Source: Thermococcus pacificus (GTDB lineage Archaea > Methanobacteriota_B > Thermococci > Thermococcales > Thermococcaceae). From it: DNA of 64,000 bases. Position 1 is the stretch's first letter, and each line of letters begins with the position of its first letter. The position numbers and the translations under genes are program-made. Below the pieces are notes generated by a model that was not told the origin of the DNA, made no database searches, and was given only the letters and a program-made list of their open reading frames with translations. Shown in pieces: positions 38,567 to 47,330 of the stretch. The stretch lies in NCBI RefSeq assembly GCF_002214485.1, contig NZ_CP015102.1:1116001-1180000 (forward strand). The letters are read 5' to 3'.

Positions 38567-39454
38567 TCAGTCCAGCAGTCCCGGCGTTGATACTATGTCG
38601 AAGTACGTGAAGACCGGGCCGTCCTTGCAGATGTACTTCCAGCTCGTGCTCGTTCCGACGTTGCAGTGGCCGCACTTGCCGATTCCGCACTTCATCTTCC
38701 TCTCCAGCGTCACGAAGATGTTCTCCGGCTTGTAGCCGTAGTTGATGAGCGCCTCGAAGACAGACTTGTACATCCTCGGCGGGCCGCATATGGCTACTGC
38801 CGTGTTCTTCGGGTCGGTGTTCGCCTCCGGAATGAAGTTCTGGGGCCTTCCGTGGAGACCGGGCCAGTCGGGATCGCGCGTGACGCTCTGGATTATCTTG
38901 ACGTTCTCAGCCTCAGCTAGGTCCTTCATCGCCTCAAGTTCCTTGTAGAAGAGGAGGTCTTTTCCATAGCGGGCAGTGTTGATGAAAGTTATATTGCCGT
39001 ACTTCCAGCGGTTGTCCATTGCGTAGAGGAAGACGCTCCTAAGCGGTGCCGTTCCGAGACCTGCAGCTATAAGGAGCAGGTCCATGCCCTCCCACTTGTC
39101 AACCGGGAAGCCGTTTCCATAGGGACCGCGGACGAGGACGGTGTCTCCGGGCTTAAGCCTGTGGATGACTGTTGTGACTCTTCCGGCCTTCCTTATACAC
39201 AGCTCAAAGAACCCCCTCCTCATCGCTGAGGAGCATATGCTTATCGGCACCTCTCCAACTCCGGGGATTGTAAGCTGGACGAACTGTCCGGGCCTAAAAG
39301 TCCACTTCTCGGCCAGTTCGGGATCCCCAAAGCGGAACAGGAAGAGTTTTTCCTTTTCGGTGAGAGGGTAAACCTTAAGCACCTTGGCTTTGTGAAGAGC
39401 GTAGGGGTTCTCTTCGGGCATCATTATCTCCTTCGGGAGAACCAGCTCGCTCAT
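38567..39454 (-). CDS. hyhG: Cytosolic hydrogenase gamma subunit (FAD/NADP(H) binding)
   Basis: 295 residues. Ferredoxin-NADP reductase-like: FAD domain with [23 protein letters not shown](P) domain [12 protein letters not shown] and CGPPRMY; C-terminal [2Fe-2S] cysteines [12 protein letters not shown]...YICKDGP as in the sulfhydrogenase gamma/DHOD PyrK family. It gives NADP(H) access to the hydrogenase. Confidence 0.95.
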   Translation of the reverse strand: MSELVLPKEIMMPEENPYALHKAKVLKVYPLTEKEKLFLFRFGDPELAEKWTFRPGQFVQLTIPGVGEVPISICSSAMRRGFFELCIRKAGRVTTVIHRLKPGDTVLVRGPYGNGFPVDKWEGMDLLLIAAGLGTAPLRSVFLYAMDNRWKYGNITFINTARYGKDLLFYKELEAMKDLAEAENVKIIQSVTRDPDWPGLHGRPQNFIPEANTDPKNTAVAICGPPRMYKSVFEALINYGYKPENIFVTLERKMKCGIGKCGHCNVGTSTSWKYICKDGPVFTYFDIVSTPGLLD

Positions 39455-40554
39455 AGGTCCTCACCCCTTATCTCGGTCGCGTAGGCGAATCCCTTCTTCG
39501 GGATCTCCTCGGTTATCTCAGGTGGACAGGATTTCTCCTCAAGTCCCATTATCGTGCGCAGGTTCCTGACGAAGCTTATGCCGGCCGGACAGAAGTAGGT
39601 GCACCTTCCACAGCCGACGCAGTAGCTTATACCCAGCTTCTCGTTGTAGGAGTTCTTGCAGAGGTAGCGGTTCCTGAAGCGAGCCTTTTTAGTGGGCCTG
39701 AAGTTGTGGTTTCCAGCGACGAGTCCATGGCTCCTGAGCTGGCAGGAGTCCCAGCGCCTCTCGCGGTAGCCGGTGTTTCCGTCGAGGTTCACTATGTCCT
39801 GCACCTCGTAGCAACGGCAGGTCGGGCAGGTGGTGTTGCAGTTGCCGCAGGCGAGGCAGATGGCAGCCTGCTCGTCCCACATCGGGTGCTCCATCTCGAG
39901 CTCAAGGAGGTAGCGGAGGTTGCTCCAGTCCTCGTGGTACTTGAAGGCATTACTCCTTTTGTTCTCGAACTCGCGGAAGTTGCATATGTCCTCCGTCGTT
40001 ACTTCCTTGAAGAGCCTGAGGTTCTTGTCCACTATCCTGTGGCCTATGGGAGTTCCAACCCTTACGAGCCATCCATCTGGAAGCTCGTGGAGGAAGAGGT
40101 CGAAGCCGTCGTCTGCAAAATCTGTCTCCCTGAGGTTGCAGAAGCAGTACTCATCGGGCATGCAGCTTATGCCAATGATGATACCCTTCTCGCGCCTCAC
40201 CTTGTAGTATTTGTCCGGGAGCTCGTCGAGGTAAATCGTGTCCATAATCTTGAGGCCGAAGATGTCGCAGGCGTGGACGCCGAAGAGCACAAAGGGCTCA
40301 ACGTCCTCGATGGTTTCCCTGTATTCCGCTTCCTTTATACTGAACTCGAAGAGCTTCTCCCTCGGCTTGAAGAAGAACTTCTTCGGCGGCATTATCGTCC
40401 TGTTGTAGTGGAACTCGACCTTTCTCACATCGTCTATCTCCCTGAAGTCGTAGAACTTCTCCGAGATCTTAACCGGGGCGTAGAGCTTGCCCCAATCCTT
40501 GAGCCGTTCGAGGAAGGTGTAGGTGTTTTCCTTTGGAAGTTTAACGTATCTCAA
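39451..40554 (-). CDS. hyhB: Cytosolic hydrogenase beta subunit (4Fe-4S)
   Basis: 367 residues. Anaerobic sulfite reductase A-like FeS protein: [16 protein letters not shown] and [14 protein letters not shown] carry two 4Fe-4S clusters. I place the start at TTG 40554 ([13 protein letters not shown] follows), six bases after GGAGGTG; the GTG nine bases upstream is badly spaced. First gene of hyhBGSL. Confidence 0.93.
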   Translation of the reverse strand: MRYVKLPKENTYTFLERLKDWGKLYAPVKISEKFYDFREIDDVRKVEFHYNRTIMPPKKFFFKPREKLFEFSIKEAEYRETIEDVEPFVLFGVHACDIFGLKIMDTIYLDELPDKYYKVRREKGIIIGISCMPDEYCFCNLRETDFADDGFDLFLHELPDGWLVRVGTPIGHRIVDKNLRLFKEVTTEDICNFREFENKRSNAFKYHEDWSNLRYLLELEMEHPMWDEQAAICLACGNCNTTCPTCRCYEVQDIVNLDGNTGYRERRWDSCQLRSHGLVAGNHNFRPTKKARFRNRYLCKNSYNEKLGISYCVGCGRCTYFCPAGISFVRNLRTIMGLEEKSCPPEITEEIPKKGFAYATEIRGEDL

Positions 40555-40635
40555 CCCAACCACCTCCAGTGAACATAAAGATGCATATGTCCATATCTAT
40601 CCCCTCAATTGAGGGTTGGTTTGGACGTAAAAAAG

Positions 40636-40669
40636 CGTTTTTAAACCCAAAGATTCTAAACCAGAGGTT
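40636..40669 (-). promoter_or_regulatory. hyh operon promoter: AACCTCTGGTT box and TATA
   Basis: On the minus strand AACCTCTGGTT (40669-40659), preceded by GTTTT, lies just upstream of the TATA-like GTTTAAAAACG (about 40649-40639). GTT-n2-AAC-n5-GTT is one base short of the published SurR consensus GTTn3AACn5GTT, and its position upstream of TATA suits an activator. Leader ~60 bases. Confidence 0.5.
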
Positions 40670-40774
40670 AAAACGGTTTTGTTTTCGTACCATAAGATCA
40701 TAAAACAAAAGGGCTTGTTCCTTTTTCTGGTCACACCCGAACTTGAGTGCGCATTCGTGATTTTAAGGCTCCAG

Positions 40775-40817
40775 AACCTTTAGTTTTGGAAATACGGTTT
40801 TGGAAAGCCCTTTAAAG
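40775..40817 (+). promoter_or_regulatory. Promoter of the fdh-like/hydrogenase/Mrp operon
   Basis: AACCTTTAGTT (40775-40785) matches the box in the hyh and frh promoters. It overlaps the direct repeat GTTTTGGAAA (40783-40792 and 40797-40806, period 14), which ends just upstream of the TATA-like CTTTAAAG (40810-40817). This leaves a ~50-base leader. Confidence 0.5.
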
Positions 40818-40835
40818 AAGCTCTCGTAATCTCTG

Positions 40836-40873
40836 GATGAACACAAATGAGGATATGATCTGCTGTGTTCATC
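40836..40873 (+). promoter_or_regulatory. Inverted repeat in the leader of the fdh-like operon
   Basis: GATGAACACA (40836-40845) and TGTGTTCATC (40864-40873) are perfect 10-base inverted repeats 18 bases apart, at and just after the expected transcription start and 16 bases before ATG 40890. It could be a roadblock operator or an RNA hairpin that shields the ribosome site GGGAGGG. Confidence 0.5.
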
Positions 40874-40889
40874 ACTGGGAGGGAGCCGG

Positions 40890-42761
40890 ATGCGCACCAT
40901 CGTCACGTGCTTTCACTGCGGCATTGGTTGCCGGGTGGAGGTGAAGAAAAAACGTTCACGTCCTCATGAGATAAACTACCTCAGGGATTTAAACGTCCCC
41001 AACTACTACGGCAAGCTCTGCTCGCGGGGAAATCTGATGTTCGAACCCACTGTTGAGAATAAGCGGATAAAACGCCCCATGAAAGCTCTGGAAGAAGGAA
41101 AGTTTGTCGAAATCAGCTGGGCTGACGCCCTTCGTGAAGTTAGTTTTCAGCTATCCAGATACGCCCGCGATGACCCGAGTATGCTTGGTTTCATAGGAGG
41201 AGAAACTGTATCAAATGAGTCGGCGTACCTATTTCAGAAGCTTGCCAGGTTGCTCGGCACCAACAACATTGATACAACTGCTTCCCTTTCCCAGGGGGTT
41301 TTGATCAGGCCAGTTCTTGATATGGGAGCGTGGGAGCACTGGGCAGACTTTGCAGACATCGACGGAGCGGATCTGATCATAGTTTGGGGAGCGGACCTGG
41401 CGAGAAACTACCCCGTACTTCTCGGAAGGATTGCCAGGGCGAGGGAGCGTGGGGCCAGGGTAGTTCTCGTGGATCCTGTAAATGGAAGGGCATCGAAATT
41501 TGCCGATTTCTACCTTCGCCCTCTGCCGGGTACGGACGTCTTCCTTGCCCTCTCCATTATGAACTATCTGGTAAAAACTGACGAACGCTTCGGGGCAGTC
41601 CTCCCGGAGGACGTCCTAAAACTCGTATCGAGGTCTCCTCCGTCGTATGGTGAGGAACTGACAGGGGTTCAGGAGAGGGATATAAAGGCCGTTGCACACG
41701 AAATCCTCAGATCCTCCGGTGGGATAATCCTCCTGGGTTCGGGGGCCGTAATGAATGAAAACGGTGCCTCCTTCGTGAGGGCAATAATAACGCTTGCGTT
41801 CGTTTCAGGAATGAAGTTTCTTCCCATCTCACGGTACGGAAACTCCCAGGGTGTCCTCGACATGGGGCTCCTCCCTGACCTGCTCCCGGGTTATACGCCC
41901 TACAGTGAGGGGAGGGACTTCCAGAAGGCTTGGCTCGTTGAGGGTTTGAATCCCAACCCAGGAAAATCGCTTGCCGAGATGCTGGACGGGGGTATTAACG
42001 TGTTCTATCTACTCGGGGCAGATTTAATCCGCCATATTCCGGGTGCCCTCGATGCACTTAGAAACGCGGAATTCATTATCATGCAGGACTCGTTTATGAC
42101 TGAGACGGCCAAGTTTGCCGACATAATCTTTCCGAGTGCCCTTCTCTACGAGGAAGGCGGCTCAACGACGAACTCCGAACGAAGGGTTCTTTGGTGTGAA
42201 AAAGCCAAAAGGCCCCCCGGTGAAGCCAGGGGTGCGGTTTCGATTCTTGGGGAGGTTGGAAAGGCCATAAACCTCCCAGGCTTCAATTACACCTTCCCAG
42301 AAGAGGTGCTTAGGGAGATCAGCCTTCTTATTCCTGATTATCCAGGGCCCAGGGAGTTAGTTGGAAGTCCTGAGGGGGCTTTACTCAAAAGACCCAACGG
42401 GGTAAAGCGGAAGTTTGTCCCCCTAATACCAGCCAAGCATCCCGAGGGGGAGGTACTTCTTATTCGGGGGCATTCTGGTCGGTTTATGCCCGAGTTACTT
42501 GCCGGAAAAATGGGGGAGACCGATGTTGTCCTGATAAGCCCCGAAGACGCATCGCGCCTCGGCGTTTCAAACGGCGACAGGATTTCGATTGAAGTGGATG
42601 GCAACAGGATAACCGTGAGAGCCAAGGTTTCAAACCGCACACTCAAAGGAGTTGCTGTGGTGCACTGGGACCTTGTGCGGGCCGCATTGCCGGCGAAGTC
42701 CTCTGAGAACTGTTTGGTGTCCAGGATCTATCCCTGCAGGATTCGGGGGGATGAGATGTGA
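40890..42761 (+). CDS. Formate-dehydrogenase-like molybdo/tungstopterin oxidoreductase, non-canonical active site
   Basis: 623 residues of the DMSO reductase superfamily. 4Fe-4S motif Cys7-x2-Cys10-x3-Cys14...Cys43 (TCFHCGIGC, LCSRGN), then molybdopterin-binding blocks colinear with E. coli FdhF (GTNNID; LDMGLLPDLLPGY; MQDSFMTETAKFADIIFPS) and a C-terminal beta-barrel. At the metal-ligand site, FdhF reads NNVDCCARV-Sec-HG; here it is NNIDTTASLSQG, so Ser134 and Gln135 replace Sec/Cys and His, while the active-site Arg region (SRYGNSQG) is kept. Either a serine-ligated metal enzyme acting on another substrate or a non-catalytic, NuoG-like subunit. First gene of the long operon. Confidence 0.85.
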   Translation: MRTIVTCFHCGIGCRVEVKKKRSRPHEINYLRDLNVPNYYGKLCSRGNLMFEPTVENKRIKRPMKALEEGKFVEISWADALREVSFQLSRYARDDPSMLGFIGGETVSNESAYLFQKLARLLGTNNIDTTASLSQGVLIRPVLDMGAWEHWADFADIDGADLIIVWGADLARNYPVLLGRIARARERGARVVLVDPVNGRASKFADFYLRPLPGTDVFLALSIMNYLVKTDERFGAVLPEDVLKLVSRSPPSYGEELTGVQERDIKAVAHEILRSSGGIILLGSGAVMNENGASFVRAIITLAFVSGMKFLPISRYGNSQGVLDMGLLPDLLPGYTPYSEGRDFQKAWLVEGLNPNPGKSLAEMLDGGINVFYLLGADLIRHIPGALDALRNAEFIIMQDSFMTETAKFADIIFPSALLYEEGGSTTNSERRVLWCEKAKRPPGEARGAVSILGEVGKAINLPGFNYTFPEEVLREISLLIPDYPGPRELVGSPEGALLKRPNGVKRKFVPLIPAKHPEGEVLLIRGHSGRFMPELLAGKMGETDVVLISPEDASRLGVSNGDRISIEVDGNRITVRAKVSNRTLKGVAVVHWDLVRAALPAKSSENCLVSRIYPCRIRGDEM

Positions 42762-43252
42762 AGAAAGTGTTCATTGACTTCAGGAAATGCATAGGTTGTC
42801 ACTCCTGCGAGGCGGCCTGCGCGAGGGAGCACAACGGGAAGCCGAACATATTCATCGTGCAGACGTCCGAACTTATGATGATGTCATTCAACTGCCGCCA
42901 CTGCGAGAATGCGCCCTGCATGCTCGTCTGCCCTGCAAGGGCGCTTTACAGAGACGAGGACGGGGCAGTTCGCGTTAAATACCAAGAATGCATTGGCTGC
43001 ATGCTGTGTTCTATCGCCTGCCCCTTTGGAACACCGCGTTTTGACGAGCGCCTGAAGGTCATGGTGAAGTGCGACCTCTGCGCCAACAGGAGGGCGGAGG
43101 GTAAGCTCCCGGCCTGCGTTGAGACCTGCCCAATGGATGCGCTGATTCTGGCCACCGAGGAGGAGATAGTGGAGATGAAGCTGAAGGAGGCCGCCGTCAG
43201 AAGGGAGGAGTTCATCAGAAAAGTTGGAGGCATAATGGGGTGTGGGCCATGA
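42758..43252 (+). CDS. Poly-4Fe-4S ferredoxin subunit (HycB/HydN-like)
   Basis: 164 residues, GTG start overlapping the upstream stop. Four 4Fe-4S sets: CIGCHSCEAAC, CRHCENAPCMLVCP, CIGCMLCSIACP and CDLC...CVETCP. It acts as the electron wire between the molybdopterin subunit and the membrane hydrogenase. Paralogue of the protein at 55734-56240. Confidence 0.9.
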   Translation: MKKVFIDFRKCIGCHSCEAACAREHNGKPNIFIVQTSELMMMSFNCRHCENAPCMLVCPARALYRDEDGAVRVKYQECIGCMLCSIACPFGTPRFDERLKVMVKCDLCANRRAEGKLPACVETCPMDALILATEEEIVEMKLKEAAVRREEFIRKVGGIMGCGP

Positions 43253-44673
43253 TTGACCTCATAATCTCTTCAATAGTGCTCGCCTACCTCGGTGTTGTGT
43301 GCTTTGTGCTCGATGACAGGAAGTCAGACAGGGTAATGCTCCCCCTGCTCTGGCTGTCTTCCCTGCTCCAGGTCATTGTTGCGGCGATGTTTTACCTATC
43401 TCCGAATCCGATTCACGCGGTGTTCCTTGAAGTGAATGGGCTCGGTGAAGTTTACGGCCTCAGGGTAGATGGCACGAGCGTCTTCACGGCGTTTGTTGTT
43501 TCAACGGCGGGAGCGGTGTTTTTGACCTACGCCGTTCGCTATATGGATGACAAGAACGTCGGCCACCCACACAGGGGGCAGAAGGGCAGGTTCTACGGGT
43601 GGATGATGCTGTTCCTCGGTTCAACCCTGGCTTTCATATACTCATCCACTGTGCTCCAGATGCTGATATTCTTTGAACTTATGAGCGTCGCATGCTGGGG
43701 TGTCGTAGGGTTCTATGGCAGCAAAAGGGCGGAACGGGCGGCGCTCAAGGCGCTCTTAATTCCCAACTTCGGGGCTATAGTCGGCTTCTACACGGCGGTG
43801 GCGTATGGCCTCAAATACGGGAACCTCGGGCTTGACTTCCTGGGGGCACTCCCAGAGATGGAGAAGGTGATACTGTTCCTGTGCCTTATGGTGGCCGCGT
43901 TTACCAAGAGTGCCCAGTTCCCACTCTATTCGTGGATTCCGGACGCAATGGAGGCCCCGACTCCGGCGAGTGCATTTCTCCACGGTGCGGCCATGGTGGA
44001 GATGGGGGTCTACCTTCTGATAAGGGTCGTCCAGTTCATGGAGCCTCCAGTAACCGTTTTCTACCCCATGGCGTTGATTCTGGTGGCAACCCTCATTGTT
44101 GCAATGCTCCAGTATCCGAGGCAGAGCGATGCCAAGAGGTTGCTGGCGTACTCCACGATAGCCGAGTGCGCTATAATGTATACCGGTGTCGCCATTGCCG
44201 TCCTCGGAAACCCCCTCGGAATTAAAGCCGCGCTCTTCCAGCTGATGAACCACGCTTACCTAAAGGGGCTGGCGTTTCTGACGGCCGGAACGTTCACATA
44301 CTACTACGGGACTCTGGACATGAGGCGGATAAAGGGCCTGAAGGAGACCCCCCTCCTTGCGTACTCATGGAGCTTTGCCCTACTTGGACTGGCCGGCCTG
44401 CCCCCGTTCGGAGTCTTCTTCAGCAAGCTCTACATATATCTCAACGCAGGGGAGATGTACAGTGTCCCGCTTGGAGCCCTGTTACTCCTTGTGGTTCTCG
44501 CGGACTCGGTGGTTCTCCTGTACTCAGCGCTGAAAAGCATCAACTCCATGGTGTTCAGTGAAGGAGAGCCAAAAAGGGTGGACGGAATTATAAGCGGGAC
44601 GCTGTGTTCGCTTATCCTCCTCTCCCTTATTTCCGCCTTTATCGGCTACGCCCTCCTGGGGGTGGTACAGTGA
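43249..44673 (+). CDS. Group 4 hydrogenase antiporter-like membrane subunit (NuoL/M/N family)
   Basis: 474 residues with about 14 helices, of the MrpA/D-NuoL/M/N family that couples redox chemistry to ion translocation. It has the conserved glutamate helix IFFELMSVACW and the lysine/proline helix AFTKSAQFPLYSWIPDAMEAPTPASAFLHGAAMV-type block (AFTKSAQFPLYSWIP). ATG 43249 overlaps the upstream stop (ATGA). Confidence 0.9.
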   Translation: MIDLIISSIVLAYLGVVCFVLDDRKSDRVMLPLLWLSSLLQVIVAAMFYLSPNPIHAVFLEVNGLGEVYGLRVDGTSVFTAFVVSTAGAVFLTYAVRYMDDKNVGHPHRGQKGRFYGWMMLFLGSTLAFIYSSTVLQMLIFFELMSVACWGVVGFYGSKRAERAALKALLIPNFGAIVGFYTAVAYGLKYGNLGLDFLGALPEMEKVILFLCLMVAAFTKSAQFPLYSWIPDAMEAPTPASAFLHGAAMVEMGVYLLIRVVQFMEPPVTVFYPMALILVATLIVAMLQYPRQSDAKRLLAYSTIAECAIMYTGVAIAVLGNPLGIKAALFQLMNHAYLKGLAFLTAGTFTYYYGTLDMRRIKGLKETPLLAYSWSFALLGLAGLPPFGVFFSKLYIYLNAGEMYSVPLGALLLLVVLADSVVLLYSALKSINSMVFSEGEPKRVDGIISGTLCSLILLSLISAFIGYALLGVVQ

Positions 44674-46451
44674 TATTCGCACTTGTATTTCTCCTGGCCA
44701 TAATCACAGGACTGGTGCTCAGGAACTCAAAGGTAGTGAGTGCCCTCTCAGCGCTCGCGTCCCTCTCCCTTGTGATCGAGGCCGCCAGAGGGATTACCTT
44801 CCACGCCTCCATCTCAGGAATCACCTTTGCCTTTGCCACCGATGAGCTGTCCAGGTTCTTCGCAATACTTGTGGGTGTGGCTGGCTCGGCGGTCTCCGTG
44901 TACTCGCTCTCCTACATGGGCAGAAGGCACCTTGTGACAGTTGCGTATCCTTTATTCGTGCTTTCTATGGCCTTGATAGTCCTTGCCAGGGATTTCCTTA
45001 CTCTCCTGATTTTCTGGGAGCTGATGACGGCCGCTTCCTACGTCCTCATCGTTTACAACTACGAGAAAGAGGAAACCCGGAGGGCAAGCGTTGTGTACCT
45101 TGTTACAATGCACGCCCTGAACACCGCACCCCTGATTATGGGGCTGGGCTACGTTTGCAGCCACGCGGGAACCCTCGACTATTCGGCGCTGAGCGGTACC
45201 GTGGTTCCTTCATGGGTTATATGGGCACTGACCATCGGGTTCCTGGCAAAGGCGGGCATTTTCCCCATGCATTTCTGGCTCCCAGAGGCCCATCCCGTTG
45301 CACCGAGCAATGTTTCGGCACTCCTCAGTGGAGTTATGCTCAAAATGGCGGTTTACGGGATGTTAAGAACCTTGGAAACGTTTGGTGGGGTGGATTCAAT
45401 AGCAGTCCCGATTGTGGTGCTTTCAATCATCACAATTGCCCTCGGCTCGTTGCTGGCACTCAACCAGAAGGACATTAAGAGGATGATGGCTTACTCAAGC
45501 ATCGACAACATGGGTTACATATTCCTCGCCATTGGGGCCTATCTGCTCCTTCCGGGGGAGCTCAAGGAGGTGGCCCTGACAGCAGTCCTGCTACACTCCT
45601 TCAACCACATGCTGTTCAAGAACCTCCTTTTCATGCTCTCCGGCAACATCCTCCACGCAACGGGGAGGAGGGACACCGGCATCAGGGGGCTCGCAAAGGA
45701 GATGCCAATCACGTTCGGGCTGTCCATCGTTGGAATCCTTGCAGTGTCGGGCGTGCCCCCTCTGAATGGTTTCGCGAGCAAGTGGCTGATTTACAGGGCA
45801 ACATTCCTGTCGAAAGATCCCCTCCTGGTTGTCGGAGGTGCAGTCGCACTCCTTGGGAGCGCGCTCACGCTGGCGGCTTACCTCAAGCTTTACCGGGTGT
45901 TCACCGGTGAGCCGAACGTTGAGGCCGAAGAGGCGCCCTTACCGATGCTCCTTGGCGAGGGGATTCTTGCGGCCCTCTGTGTTGTGGGTGGCGTTGTTCC
46001 AGGCCTGTTCCTTCATCCAGTGGGCCTTTCATATCCTGCCGAACTTAACCTCCCACTCTTAGCCCTGGTAATCGCTGTGCTCATTGCGTCCCTGCTCGTG
46101 GCACTGCCTCCAAGGGCGAGAAAAGGTGGAATCTGGACCAACGGAGAACCGGTAGAGGAGTTTGAGATAAAGCCGGAGCACATGTACACTGGCGTTTCGG
46201 AGGCAGTGCAGAGTATCTCGGCGGCTGGAGGCAGAATTCAGCTACTGGCGCTATCCATGGGCAGGCTCTACCGTTCGACTGAAGTGGGTTACATTGACGA
46301 AGCACTGTTCATGCCGCTGATCAGGCTCTCCTACGGGTTCGGTGCATACCTCAGAGAACTGTCGAAAGGGCTGAACGGTATGCTGGCGACAGCTTTCCTC
46401 GTGCTCGTGGCGATGGTAATCGCGTTCCTGGCCTTCGCGGGGGTGATATGA
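44670..46451 (+). CDS. Group 4 hydrogenase antiporter-like membrane subunit (HyfB/NuoL-like)
   Basis: 593 residues, GTG 44670 start overlapping the upstream stop, GGGGGTGG upstream. About 14-16 helices, with LIFWELMTAASYVLI (conserved Glu), GFLAKAGIFPMHFWLPEAHPV (conserved Lys and Pro), HSFNHMLFKNLLFM and a C-terminal lateral extension (residues ~480-593) like HyfB/HycC. Ion-pumping subunit of the membrane hydrogenase. Confidence 0.9.
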   Translation: MIFALVFLLAIITGLVLRNSKVVSALSALASLSLVIEAARGITFHASISGITFAFATDELSRFFAILVGVAGSAVSVYSLSYMGRRHLVTVAYPLFVLSMALIVLARDFLTLLIFWELMTAASYVLIVYNYEKEETRRASVVYLVTMHALNTAPLIMGLGYVCSHAGTLDYSALSGTVVPSWVIWALTIGFLAKAGIFPMHFWLPEAHPVAPSNVSALLSGVMLKMAVYGMLRTLETFGGVDSIAVPIVVLSIITIALGSLLALNQKDIKRMMAYSSIDNMGYIFLAIGAYLLLPGELKEVALTAVLLHSFNHMLFKNLLFMLSGNILHATGRRDTGIRGLAKEMPITFGLSIVGILAVSGVPPLNGFASKWLIYRATFLSKDPLLVVGGAVALLGSALTLAAYLKLYRVFTGEPNVEAEEAPLPMLLGEGILAALCVVGGVVPGLFLHPVGLSYPAELNLPLLALVIAVLIASLLVALPPRARKGGIWTNGEPVEEFEIKPEHMYTGVSEAVQSISAAGGRIQLLALSMGRLYRSTEVGYIDEALFMPLIRLSYGFGAYLRELSKGLNGMLATAFLVLVAMVIAFLAFAGVI

Positions 46452-47329
46452 TGAACGTTCATGATGCCGCTCCAATCATCGTGCCTTTACTGGTCCCCTT
46501 CCTTGATGGAGTTGCGAGAAAGGTTCGAGCAGTGATTCAGAAGCGCGTCGGCCCGTCAATTGCCCAGAGCTGGTACGACCTGCTGAGCTTTTTAAGGGTA
46601 GAATGCAACTCCCCCGTGGATTCCCTGGCGTTCAGGCTTGCCCCTTACATCGCCTTTGCGAGTGCAATAGGAATGCTTCTGTTCCTGCCCTTCGGAGAAA
46701 AGGCTCCATTAGGATTCAAAGGGGACATCATAGCCTTTATCTACGTATTCACGATGTTCTCAGCCGCCGTCGTGATGGGGGCTCTGAGCGTCCCCAGCTC
46801 ATACACATCCGCCGGTGCCAGCAGGGAAGTCACGATATCCATAGTGTTCAAACCCCTTTTTGCGGTTGTTATTGGAATATTTGCAATAAAAACCGGTGCT
46901 TTAACCATAGAGGGCATGGCATCTGCGTTAAAACCCTCAATATCAGTACTGGGCGCATACCTTCTGCTGGTTTACCTTACGTACGTTGAGGCCGGTTTTG
47001 TGCCGTACGACATAGCCGAGGCTGAAACGGAGCTCCTCGGGGGCCCCCTTGCAGAGTACAGCGGGAGACTGTTTGCAATTATGCTGTGGGCGTTCCAGAT
47101 AAAGCGGTTCGCCATGATATGGCTGCTGGCGTCAATGCTCGTCCTTCCATTCGTGGGAGGCATTACTGCGTTGCTCTTCCAGTGCGCTGCGTTTGCACTC
47201 ATCTTCCTTGGGATGGTTGTGTATGAGGCGATGAATGCCCGCTACCGTATAGACCACGCCGTTAGGAACGGGGCTATCGCCCTGACCCTCGGAGTTTTCA
47301 TTCTGGTTATTGCATGGACGGGGTGGTAA
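46451..47329 (+). CDS. Group 4 hydrogenase membrane anchor (HycD/HyfC/NuoH-like)
   Basis: 292 residues with eight helices. NuoH-family motifs: KRVGPSIAQSWYDLLSFL (RxGPxxAQ-type) and the acidic loop FVPYDIAEAETELLGGPLAEYSG, which links the FeS arm to the ion channel. ATG 46451 is better spaced from GGGGGTG than the adjacent ATG 46448. Confidence 0.92.
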   Translation: MNVHDAAPIIVPLLVPFLDGVARKVRAVIQKRVGPSIAQSWYDLLSFLRVECNSPVDSLAFRLAPYIAFASAIGMLLFLPFGEKAPLGFKGDIIAFIYVFTMFSAAVVMGALSVPSSYTSAGASREVTISIVFKPLFAVVIGIFAIKTGALTIEGMASALKPSISVLGAYLLLVYLTYVEAGFVPYDIAEAETELLGGPLAEYSGRLFAIMLWAFQIKRFAMIWLLASMLVLPFVGGITALLFQCAAFALIFLGMVVYEAMNARYRIDHAVRNGAIALTLGVFILVIAWTGW

Positions 47330-47330
47330 T

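Noticed and set aside
40639-40648. GTTTTTAAAC near the hyh promoter as the SurR site
   Set aside because: It has four rather than three bases between GTT and AAC and coincides with the TATA box; the AACCTCTGGTT box upstream is the better candidate.
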